Of a stretch of 64,000 bases of DNA, positions 15,801 to 37,831 are shown piece after piece. The DNA comes from Halichondria panicea (taxonomy: Eukaryota; Porifera; Demospongiae; Suberitida; Halichondriidae), in the NCBI RefSeq assembly GCF_963675165.1, contig NC_087390.1, positions 5,259,250 through 5,323,249 of the forward strand. Reading direction: 5' to 3'. The notes beneath the pieces were generated by a model. The model searched no databases and was not told where the DNA came from. It was given only the letters and a program-made list of their open reading frames with translations. Position 1 is the first letter of the stretch. Every line of letters begins with the position of its first letter. The position numbers were made by a program, and so were the translations under genes.

Positions 15801-18800
15801 TCACGCTGAATACTCCCGCTCTATCACTACCCTCGGTTTGGACTAAGGTGGGCGGGGCAATGGGGTTCAGTGGTCGATTGCACTCTAGAGAGAACATAAT
15901 GACATAATAATAATGATATGGTAGGTCATGCAGTGTGTTTAAGCAAATAAAGTCACGAAAGGGATGGCTGCCTGTAATTCTTCGTATAAAACGGTGTGCC
16001 AAATTTAATTCTCATACACACTGTACATATTTGTCAACTACCGTATAGCGCGAAATTTTCAAGGCACTTATATTTCGTGGATTGGCCTCTAAAAGCATTT
16101 CGTTGCACAATGTTCGCGGAATGAAGCAAGCCACGCCTTTAAATCTTTGCACGTTATAGCAGGTAATTCTAATTAAAGAAAAATTTTCGTGGACTTAAAT
16201 TTTCGTGTAGGATTGCTAACCACAAAATCCGCGAAAATTAAGCCCCTCGAAAATTTCGCGCTATACGGTATTACAATCATTGAGCAAGTGTTATCTTTTA
16301 AGACTCCGAATTATCAGTATAATTATTGCTGCCTAGATAGTACACGAAACTCTTTTTTCAAAAGCAAAAAATTTTCACTCTTGATAATATACCTGTTGAT
16401 GTACAGTCTAAAGAGAGTTGGCAACCGTCATCGCAACTATTGCTTGAACTCTGAAAATGATGCAATTAAGAAATTATCAGTATGCACTAAAAAATTATAG
16501 AGAACATGTTTCCTCTACACCATTACACCTCTTTAAACACACCCCCAAGCCACTCACACAAGTGAGGGGGCAGTTCTGTCGGACCCACCACTCATCAGAA
16601 TCTGGGTTGTCGCACTGAAAAGCACCACACTCGTTCTGACAATGTTCACTCTGTTAAGCAAAGTCATATCGTGAAATATGTATACTACTTTTAAGTATAA
16701 TTATATTTAGTGTGATTCTCTATTCTAAAGGTATGAAACTACACAGTCTACACTCACGCAGTCGTGTCGGCAGGCGCGGTCGGGAGATGGTGGAATATCA
16801 TCGTGGAGTACAAGGCACCCTCTAGTACACTCGTGAACCTGCATGCATACATGAAAATAATAAGTACAGTAGTGTGAGCCAACTCATAAACAGTGTGTGC
16901 ACATAACACATACACGCACATGCCTTCTACTTTTTTTTATTATTGGACAATTTGTGTCAGTGAAAGTTGTCTGAACACAATTGAATGACAAGCATGAGTG
17001 ACTCACAAACTTATGAGGGTTACAATTTTGAGGTTTCAGGGTGGAGAACGGCCAGGGTGGAAACTGATTATTCGGTACAACTTTACCCTGTGAGTGCAAT
17101 CAATTGCGTAAAGTAAAGAGATTTGAGTACATAAGAATATTGTCTAGGTGTACATGTAATTAGTATAGGCAGCTGTACACTTACTCCTAAGGTGGGGTTT
17201 TGTGAAACGTCCAAAATACACTCAACATAGCACTTTCCCTCCACAACAAGCAGACTATCATCAGTGACTCTGCTGCTATACGTGGTCTCATAGTTGATGC
17301 TGGAGTAGGCAGGGACACGACATTCTGGAGGTTCTGTAGTGCCTTCAGTAGGAGCACCTGTGGTGTCGGAGTCAGCCTGAATTGATGCTATCTCTTCAGT
17401 TGTAGTGGTTGCTACAGGCCTGGTTGAAACTGGGACGCCAGTTGTGAGCAGTGCTGTCTGTGTGGTCGTTACATTTGCTTGAAGTTCTTCTGTTGTAGCG
17501 TCTGTAGGCCTAGCTGGTCTGGTAGGACCTGTGGTGACGAGGTGTTCAGTTGTAACGGGAGCTGCTTGTGTGGTTGTAGCGACTGTAGGCCTAGCTGGTC
17601 TGGTAGGAATTGTGGTAACGAGATGATCAGTTGTAACGGGAGCTGCTTGTGTGGTAGCTGTGTTTGGGTCTTCTGTTGCAGCGACTGTAGGCCTAGCTGG
17701 TCTGGTAGGAGCTGTGGTGACGAGATGATCAGTTGTAAAGGGAGCTGCTTGTGTGGTAGCTGTGTTTGGTTCTTCTGTTGCAGCGACTGTAGGCCTAGCT
17801 GGTCTGGTAGGACCGGTGGTGACGAGATGATCAGTTGTAACGGGATCTGCTTGTGTGGTAGCTGTGTTTGCCTGAATTGGTTCTTCTGTTGCAGCAACTG
17901 TAGGCCTAGCTGGTCTGGTAGGAGCTGTGGTGACGAGATGTTCAGTTGTAACGGGATCTGCTTGTGTGGTAGCTGTGTTTGCCTGAATTGGTTCTTCTGT
18001 TTCAGCGACTGTAGGCCTAGCTGGTCTGGTAGGAGCTGTGGTAACGAGATGTTCAGTTGTAACGGGAGCTGCTTGTGTGGTAGCTGTGTTTGGTTCTTCT
18101 GTTGTAGCGACTGTAGGCCTAGCTGGTCTGGTAGGACCTGTGGTAACGAGGTGTTCAGTTGTAACGGGAGCTGCTTGTGAGGTAGCTGTGTTTGGTTCTT
18201 CTGTTGTAGCGACTGTAGGCCTAGCTGGTCTGGTAGAAATTGTGGTAACAAGATGATCAGTTGTAACGGGAGCTGCTTGTGTGGTAGCTGTGTTTGCCTG
18301 AATTGGTTCTTCTGTTGTAGCGACTGTAGACCTAGCTGGTCTGGTAGGAGCTGTGGTGACGAGATGTTCAGTTGTAACGGGATCTGCTTGTGTGGTAGCT
18401 GTGTTTGCCTGAATTGGTTCTTCCGTTGCAGCGACTGTAGGCCTAGCGGGTCTGGTAGGAGCTGTGGTAACGAGATGTTCAGTTGTAACGGGAGCTGCTT
18501 GTGTGGTAGCTGTGTTTGCCTGAATTGAAGCTAGCTCTTCTGTGGTAACAGACCCAGCAGATGTATCAGCTGTTGAATCAAGTTGACCGGTAGTTGACTC
18601 GGTTTGGGGTAAAATTGTCGCAGTTTGAAATGTTGAAGGAGGTCGACTTGTAACTGTGGTAGTTTCAGTAACAGCTACTTCAGTTGTTCCACTTGACTGC
18701 ACAGTGATAATTTCTTGTTCAGAATCAGTGGTTGTCTGCATATCCGCAATAGAAGTCGCAGTTGTGGGTCTGGTTTGAGCTATTGTGGTAGAGTGAGTTT

Positions 18801-18984
18801 CAGCTTCAGTAGTTGTGCTGGTGTAGTCTGGCATGGTAGATCCCTCTTGATCAACATCTCCACTGCCAGTGGCAGTACTGACAACAGATACTGTACAATA
18901 GACACAAATCAACAGTAGAGCGAGAGGTAATGGTAGTCTCAGAGAAACTATTTGCTTCATGGCTACTCTTGATCTTCGACTCAA
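3877..18984 (-). CDS. Receptor tyrosine kinase with mucin-like, Cys-rich and FN3-like ectodomain
   Basis: Cell-surface receptor tyrosine kinase, about 1796 aa. Exons (GT-AG, phases consistent): 17185-18984, 17007-17087, 16758-16838, 16558-16650, 15694-15882, 15252-15381, 13431-13471, 13074-13169, 12678-12752, 12492-12552, 12115-12332, 11744-11845, 11154-11459, 10724-10795, 10471-10540, 9019-9153, 8646-8767, 7327-7591, 6492-6682, 5939-6043, 5424-5673, 4982-5078, 3877-4687. Order: signal peptide (Met at 18984, or 18960), Thr/Pro repeats to about residue 550, Cys modules 560-685, four divergent FN3-like domains 686-1138, Pro/Thr stalk, TM near 1185-1212 followed by ARRRKRN, kinase about 1255-1550, 250-residue tail. 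Catalytic features are present: GEGAFG (1273), VAIK Lys 1309, HRDLACRN (1421), DFG (1441), WMALES. The activation loop has one Tyr (EIYVQQ, 1452). The tail has YIQM, a YxxM-type SH2 docking motif. Ligand unknown. Some short ectodomain exons (13074-13169, 11744-11845) are less certain. Confidence 0.88.
13521..13722. repeat. Tandem duplication of about 105 bp in a receptor intron
   Basis: Two adjacent copies start GGGATAGTAAGTTCAAT (13521 and about 13628) and share GTGGGTCAAGTATTGT and CAGGCCGTAAAACTT. They lie in the intron between the exons ending at 15252 and starting at 13471. No coding content. Confidence 0.7.
14666..14826. mobile_element. MITE-like element, CAGTGGCGTATAG termini
   Basis: About 160 bp with inverted ends CAGTGGCGTATAG / CTATGCCACTG, inside a receptor intron. 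A related copy lies at about 39160-39287 (shared AGAGATGACTTATC and CCATTGAGAAATT). Non-coding; inferred non-autonomous DNA element. Confidence 0.65.
16041..16268. mobile_element. MITE with TA target duplication, CCGTATAGCGCGAAATTTTC termini
   Basis: A 228-bp element has inverted ends CCGTATAGCGCGAAATTTTC and GAAAATTTCGCGCTATACGG and is flanked on both sides by TA, as in Tc1/mariner-type MITEs. It sits in the intron between the exons at 16558-16650 and 15694-15882 of the receptor gene. No ORF. Confidence 0.8.
17480..18530 (-). repeat. Coding tandem repeats (mucin-like, 10 units of 31-35 aa)
   Basis: Ten near-identical units occur in the first receptor exon, each carrying NTATTQA-PVTT-HLVTT and PTRPARPTVA segments. 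Units differ mainly by presence or absence of IQA. The region is rich in Thr and Pro and should be heavily O-glycosylated and extended. Because the unit length is a multiple of three, gain or loss of units keeps the frame. The opposite strand is also open over the array, but only as a by-product of the repeat. Confidence 0.9.
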
Positions 18985-20552
18985 TGCAATGTAAAAATTT
19001 AATGGCTAGTCGTATTTTATATTTTAACTCTCTTCCCTTTGCAGTTTGTTTCCTGCTTCTTGCACCAATCTATTACACATGGCAGGAACTAAATATAGCC
19101 ACAAAGCCGCCATGTGGCTTTGCTTAGAAACTTAAACACAAACAAATTTAGACAAATTTACATGCCACAGCAAACTGAACTGACAAATTGTTGCAAAAGT
19201 ATGAGATGAATTTGAACATGTTCAGTGCTATCTTATAGCATTGATGAACATCTATATGTAATTGTTTTTCTTGTCGATCCATTGAGAGTCGAGAAATGCA
19301 TTGTTGAAAATACTGTATAAAATAGTACTAGTTGGACAGATGTGAGCACACAATAAGCCACATTTTGTGTATTAAATCCAACAGATGTCCTCCTCAATAC
19401 ATTCCAAGCATCGTCCAAATCAGTCGTACTTGTATTCTGTGTGGTACGAAAAATATGCTATTATTACAGGTCAAAAATTTTTTTAATCAGGAATTGCCTG
19501 AACAGACCACTGTATATGCTTACCCCACTGTAGAGAAGCTCAGCTAACCTACCCAGCTTATTTAGTGTACCTAGCAAGTGGAATAAACCTGTAATGTTAC
19601 TCATAAATTATTCCTGAACATCCAACATTAACGAGCAACAGGTTAATTAATCTCACCGTTATTTGCCACGTAATAGCGAGTTTTAAGCATTTCTAAATGT
19701 TAGCAGCAGTGGGATACAGCCATTATTACTGTGGCTGTGGACCAGGGTGTACTTCTGGTCCATTTGCAGAGAGATTGTTGAAACGAAAGAGCCGGAAATT
19801 GAATTGGACTCAGACAGCGAAGACCAGTGACAGTGATAAGGAGAATATAGAGACAAAAGTCATCACTGGCCTGGAGTAAAAGACAAATTGATAGATATGC
19901 AAACATGACTGAACATTTAACCATAGATCATGTTTTAACTGTGCTCTTTGTATTGTTTACACACTATTAATTTTATGATATATTCACATGTAGTGCCATC
20001 TACAAACGTCAACAGACAAATTGTTGCAAAGAGAATACACTTACAAAACTCTGCATACACTTAGCTTAATAACATTGGAACAGACTTATATAGTTAGAAG
20101 TTGTGTCCCACCCGCAACAGACTAGCTACTCCATGTAAAATCCCAAAATCATGTTTACAGGAATGGCAATTTTGGCTACATTACTCAACAAAACTTGCTT
20201 CAACTTGAAGTATACTCCTACATATACTACAAAACCAACTTATGTACTTACCTTCTGAGCTTTGAACAGTGGTCTGGGTCTATGCTACACAGTAGTCTCG
20301 ATTTCCAGCCTCTATGCAAGAGTCTGGTGAACTTCACTATCACCACTTGTGTCAGGCCCTAAGTGCCGCGGTTAGATAACCTAGTAGTGATAATTGGGTG
20401 TTAACCAAATAGTGTAGGTGTAGTGGTGGGTGTTACCCACTGTGTGGTGAAATTCATGCAATCACTGAATGGGTACAGGTGTGGCCAAAAATCAGTGTGG
20501 AACATTTAGTTTATGACTTTCAAGATTTAGTACATAATTATAGTGCAAGACT
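18985..20552. other. Intergenic region upstream of the receptor gene
   Basis: About 1.6 kb with no gene I can support. It contains the 5' flank of the receptor gene and, towards 20.4 kb, the flank of the helicase fragment. Short ORFs here show no recognisable motif. Confidence 0.5.
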
Positions 20553-21275
20553 ATGGAAAGACACATGAAGATGCAAGACGTGATAATTGAGAGTGCTAGA
20601 GCAATTGGGATCCATTATTTAAAGCCAGAGCAAATGAAAGCAATGTATTCAATCATTGGAGGAAAGGACACATTTGTGTCACTGCCAACCGGCTATGGAA
20701 AGTCAGTAATCTTTGCTGCATTACCTATGGCCTTTGACCAATTGAAAGGTGAACTAAAATTGCTGTATGAGTGTACCTATATATACGCCTTTTTCTGTTT
20801 TGCAGGAACATCTGGAAGCATTGTACTTTGTATTAGTCCTCTCACTTCGCTGATGATGGATCAACAAAAAAAGTATGCAGCTGGAGGATTGACAGTGGAA
20901 TACGTTGGAGAAGCTCAGACAGACCGTAGTGCTATTAACAGAGTACTGAAAGGAGAAGCTCAGTTGGTGTTCATCTCCCCAGAGAGCATATTAGCGAAGG
21001 GTATTTTTCGAAATATGCTTCTGTCACCACCGTATATAAAGAATCTCGTTGCAGTAGTAGTTGATGAAGCCCATTGTGTTAAAACCTGGGGAGATGATTT
21101 TCGAGTCGCGAGATTGGAGATTTAAGGAGCCTCATTCCAGACAATGTCGGTGTTCACGCACTTACTGCTACCTCTACAACAGAAACATTTTACATTGTCA
21201 GTAGAAGGTTATGTATAGACGATCCTACTTTAATTGCCTCCCCTCCTTTCCGAGACAATATTTCTTATGGTTCTT
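20553..21275 (+). pseudogene. RecQ-like helicase fragment, frameshifted and truncated
   Basis: Exon 20553-20748 and exon 20806 onward are joined across a 57-bp GT-AG intron. They encode the N-terminal RecA-like half of a RecQ-type DNA helicase: ATP-binding LPTGYGKS, CISPLTSLMMDQ (motif Ia region), VFISPES, and DEAH (motif II: VVDEAHCVKTWGDDFR). After DDFRVA the frame is lost by a small deletion near 21100; the next frame continues with GDLRSLIP and HALTATSTTET (motif III) to about 21275. The second RecA domain is absent. Known: RecQ-like genes are multicopy in sponges and other animals rich in DNA transposons. Inferred: a dead copy or transposon-associated remnant. Confidence 0.75.
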
Positions 21276-21392
21276 ATTTTAATGGTTGCTGCTGACACGT
21301 ACACCGGTGGAATGGTTGCTGCTGACACTGGTGGAATGGTTGGTACTGAAACAGATAATGGAATGGGTGGTGTGGGGGGTTCCTGCATAACT

Positions 21393-21701
21393 CTACTTCT
21401 TTTTGGCGGTGGTGGTTAAGTTATCTTCTGCATGTCTTGAAAGCAGACCATTTATTAGCTCTGTTGCTTCCTTCTTTACCTTGCATAGCTTTTCTTGTTG
21501 AGCATGGACATTCTTCAGTTGTTTCTCGCACTGGTGACACAATATACTGTCACTAGCACTAGTTTCAGGGATGCAATGCAGAGGTACTGGAAGGAGCTGC
21601 ACAAGTACTTCTCTTGCTTCAGAACAGCTATGACCATTGAGCTTCTTTCGCCTTCGGTTGTCCAGAGACTCATTCGCACACAAACAGCAGTAGAGGCCCA
21701 T
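21393..21701 (-). CDS. Small protein with paired CxxC zinc-binding motifs (fragment or N-terminal exon)
   Basis: The 102-aa ORF starts MGLYCCLCANES, followed by a basic RRRKKLNG segment and, 40 residues on, ILCHQCEKQLKN, then a Lys/Glu-rich helix. Two Cys pairs around a spacer resemble ZAD-type or other Cys4 zinc-binding modules at the N-terminus of DNA-binding or transposase-linked proteins. It lies tail-to-tail with the broken helicase, so it may be part of the same dead element. The ORF could also be one exon of a longer gene. No function can be assigned. Confidence 0.4.
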   Translation of the reverse strand: MGLYCCLCANESLDNRRRKKLNGHSCSEAREVLVQLLPVPLHCIPETSASDSILCHQCEKQLKNVHAQQEKLCKVKKEATELINGLLSRHAEDNLTTTAKKK

Positions 21702-22558
21702 ATCTAGCTATTTTTTCGTGATGCAATAGCTTACGTAACAGTTTACACAACAGGCCACAACGGCCCACAAGGCACTTGACAAGAGGTTTCACACCCCAAG
21801 AAAATCTTGGGGTGTCTGCACGAACTGTTCATTGCAAGTTCACCCGACCATAATTATAAGAAGTATGGGAGGGAGTGGCCAGACTATAGGGTGACCGAGC
21901 AACAAATATCGTGGGGGGGGGGGGCCGCTCTAAGTGGCTGATACACAGTCGAACAGCAACTCCACATGCTATGGAGACTTTGGAATGGCTGTATTATAGT
22001 AGAGTGGTTGGAAGTGTTAGACGTCCAAGAACATGAAGTAAAACCATCTATGAGAGTCTTTAAAGACACTTTCTTCTGGTGATGCAAAAAACCTACCCAG
22101 TCGAATCTTGGACGTTCTAAAACTACTGGCTGTTCTAGTAAGACCGCTGCACAAGTAGATCATTGTGTAATTTGTCAGACGATAATTATAATGATCCACA
22201 GGTCTGGAGTATATACGTCTTTTATTGCATACTTTATGACTGGCTGTTAGTATAACAGTTGGTGTCTACATATAGTATGTCATACAGTTTCAAGATCATT
22301 TTATTATCTAGATGAAACTCCTCAAGCCTCGCAAAAACCCAAACCAGGTTTAATTAATTGTGTGGTAGACAACAATCACAATAATCCCAATAATTAGTGT
22401 GCCAACTATGATTATAACAACTATCCCTTTAACAAGTTTTTTTCACAAGAGATCATGCTATAATTATTATAAAGTAAAAATACTTTGCTATAATATATAG
22501 ATCTTTAATAAGCTATAAATTCAGAAATATCATTCTGCATAATTATATAGTATTATTA
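21702..22558. other. Spacer between zinc-motif ORF and COG5 3' end
   Basis: No gene seen. It contains a 10-bp-arm hairpin at about 21791-21815 (ACACCCCAAG / CTTGGGGTGT) and a G run near 21915. The COG5 3' UTR and polyadenylation signals should fall in its right part. Confidence 0.5.
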
Positions 22559-34560
<12,002 letters not shown>

Positions 34561-34807
34561 GATTCAAACAACTCACAACAAGGCCATGTGCTGCTCAGTG
34601 GGTACGGTGTGGGCAGGAAAAAAATCACTCATCAAGAACAGAAATTAAATTTAACCACAACACACCCTACGAATTCTAACTAATTATAGCGAATTTTAGC
34701 GAATTTGCAATTCATAACGCATGCGTAAGTTACATGTAACGTACGCGCTTATAATAAAAAAATTTTTTACACGCAATTTTGAAAGGTTTGGGCATAGATA
34801 GTACAAG

Positions 34808-36383
34808 CATAGATAGTGTAGTAAGAGGGATTGGAAACGGACCGCGATTGTCGGCCAGTCCAGGCTGCGCAGGAAGTTAATTCACTGCACCGGAAGCTAA
34901 TAATAGTTTCTTCACATCACTTTGGGATGGCAGCACAGATTACAGAGCAGACAGACAGCACATGAGACCTTGATAAGAGCTAGAGCTAAAGAGCAGTGAT
35001 GAGCATCGAAGGTACAAGTCCAAAATACCAGTCTACATTTGTATAGCTAGCTTGCTTGTCCATTTTAATATTTGTCCCTTTTAATACAGAGAAACACTCT
35101 ACTGAGATCAAGAGAAGCCACTAAGCCTCTGTTTGTGAAGACGAAGGATTCAAGATATTTAGCAGTGCCAGCATCATGTAACTGCACTGACTTTGAGCAA
35201 CAAAGTTGTAGCTATGAATGGATGATTTACAAGGGAAATACAATTTAATAGCTATCACTTTAGCGTATTGTGTATTCACACTCTTATACTCTTAGTGTAT
35301 ATAGTTGATTCGATACATAATTATAATTATGGTTGTTTGATCACACGTAAAAAAATAATTATGTGCATCAAATAGAAATGTAGTTAAACACTTCGAGAGG
35401 GTTCTAGCCGATTTGCTCACTCAGAAAGGCACTTGCATCAGGGAGGATGAACAGGTCTCCTATACCATGTCAATGAATGATTTGACTGCAAAGGGGCGAG
35501 GGGAGTTTTAAGTTTACAATACACATTGTATATATACGTACCTGACTGTGAACTCAGTCCTTGTGGCATCACTACAGCATCTTGTTGCAGCCAGTGCACT
35601 TAGCTCCTTACGGCTAGAAACCGATTTTTCCCAGTGTCCCAGTCGTCCAGGTATTCATTCTCCAACCCTATAGTATATATCACCCATGGGCAAGTAAACA
35701 AGACGGTAGTAACATAATAACGTATGACCAGTATATACATGTACATACGTCAATTTGTAATTATACATGTAGACTAAACATCACAGCTACTGCCAAAATA
35801 AGGCTTTGTTCAGTCAAATGAAGGTGTCTATTGCACAATATACAGCACTCACTATAATATAAAGGCATTTAGAAATACTCATGACAAATTATATGCCAAA
35901 GAGAGGTACGGAAAAGTGGACATAAATTTAGGTCAATTTGTCATTTTATCACCATGTTGTGAACTTTTCTTAGTACTTAGCAGGGCCAACTCAACACCAT
36001 TTCATTCCTTACCTAATTCTCTATCAACAACATCATCAATCTTTAATATTGCTTGTATAACAAAAAAGATATAGGTACAGAAAGTCATTCCAGTTTGAAA
36101 ATGCCGCCAATTTCTGATATAGGACTGGTAAATAAGGTCCCAATAAATAATAAGTATCTACATGGTAAGAGAGGCTCTAATAAATACTGCTACTAGTTTT
36201 AGTGCTTTACCTTTGTCCTAGAACAGGAGAAAACCTTGTCTTTGTATCTCTGGACGGGCGTGATTTAGCGCTTATAGCTGCGTTACGCGCAGCCTGGATT
36301 GTCCACAAGACCCCAAGTTCATTACATTGCATTGATAAGCCCACGTGATCCCGTTTCCAATCCCTCTTACTACACTATCTATG
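34808..36383. mobile_element. Non-autonomous DNA transposon, CATAGATAG family, copy I
   Basis: A 1576-bp element has inverted termini: left CATAGATAGTGTAGTAAGAG (continuing GGATTGGAAACGG) and right the exact complement. A perfect 7-bp direct repeat GTACAAG flanks it (34801-34807 and 36384-36390). Further in, AGTCCAGGCTGCGC and its inverse recur. No transposase ORF. Interior 34890-35530 resembles 54320-54975. Its left end is about 250 bp upstream of the COG5 start codon, so it probably overlaps or abuts the COG5 promoter. Two more copies are at 39412-40636 and 55938-61207. Confidence 0.85.
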
Positions 36384-36384
36384 G

Positions 36385-36462
36385 TACAAGTACAGATTTG
36401 GAAGCCCCAAACCATAGATAGTCTACTATCTATGGTTTGGGGCTTCCAAATCTGTACTTGTA
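36385..36462. repeat. Perfect 38-bp-arm palindrome with 2-bp centre
   Basis: Arms 36385-36422 and 36425-36462 are exact inverse copies around CT. The centre reads CATAGATAGT-CT-ACTATCTATG, that is, two transposon termini fused back to back. It directly abuts copy I of the CATAGATAG family and contains most of its target duplication. Confidence 0.95.
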
Positions 36463-37831
36463 GCTATGTTTATTAACGATCTTTACCCATTGAGAAGACT
36501 ATCTTCATGTATCTATGTACAGTATAAATAATTATTGATAATTTCCTCATGCTGGACGGAGCTGGAGAGCTGCTGTGAGCAGAGTGCTGTGAGAGATACC
36601 AGTTGACAAAAAACATAGCTTCAACAGTATAAACTTCACTGTTAGCAGAGCTTGTGAAACGCGCGCATCTTGGAAAGAACACTGACAAGTAAACTGAGAA
36701 CCTAAAGAATTGACTGCAACACTACAAGAAGAAGAATGAAGCCTTGTGATGGTGGAGTGCAGAGGTGTAGAGCAGACTGGACCGACATGGGACCTCAACA
36801 GAAAGTGTAAAGCGATTGCTAAAGTGTTTTCGATGCTTCGATGATTGGCCGTAACTGTACACTATAATTACTGATTTTCGGCTATCCAAGTTTTTGCTAG
36901 AGTTCTCATGCAGAGCAATAGTATCAGGTTACATGCATATATGCATGCATGGTGCTGTTTGGAATGAGGGATGGAGCAAACTGTTAATAGAGTAGTTTCT
37001 TCTTGTTTCAGCCTGCATTCTAAGCACCACTCTGTATTGCTATGGTGTTATTCAGTGCCATGCAGTTACATGCATGCATATAGGACTTGCATGATGCATA
37101 TAGCAACCATATTTACTGATGTATCTTTTTAAGCATGTCTTTATGGCTTAAAGAGCGCGGAGTTTACAGTTACAATTTTTGGTTATAATTATGAGCCAAT
37201 AATTATGCATGGGATTAATAGCACAAGTATAACAAGCAATCGCAAGGCCTCTAATTGTATGAGGCAAAGTAGCTTCATTTCCACGTCAATTTTTTTAAAA
37301 GTTCGGGCCGGGAATGAGGCTATATAAAGCCAGAATAGTGATTGAGGTAATCTGATCATATGTAAGCTATAGAAAATGTTGATGCTTATATAATATATAT
37401 ATATGGATTGATGGTGCAATAAGTATATAATATATCACACTTGTAGCTAGCAGTAAGTGTTTTAATGTATGCACGAGGATTATACAGTAATGCTAGTAAT
37501 GCTCGAGCGTATATATTGCGAGTGCATCATCCGATCGCTGATTATGAGGCTGAAAACTCTATACTTTTCAGATTAGAAAAAGCTACCGTATATATACATT
37601 GTCAAGCTGCACTTTTGAGACTTAATGGTGATGAATAGAAAAAAGTGTACAATCTACTGTTTTTAGCCAATCAGATCAATTACAGATAATGTAATGTAGT
37701 CTTTACACACATTAATTTTGACAAAAATTGATATGGAAACCTCAGACTGGCATTGCATGGTTGGTTAATTACTAGTCAATAGTCTAGACATACACATTAC
37801 TACAAAGTTTCATCAGTTTTATTTATGATAG
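36463..37831. other. Gene-free region
   Basis: About 1.4 kb, AT-rich, with several GCATGCATGC runs. Short ORFs have no recognisable motif. Nothing further supported. Confidence 0.5.

Noticed and set aside
17479-18528. Plus-strand Cys-rich ORFs (CRPSWSGRSCG-type repeats) across the mucin region
   Set aside because: They are the antisense reading of the Thr/Pro repeat array; the minus frame has a signal peptide, continues into the spliced receptor and keeps its meaning outside the repeats.
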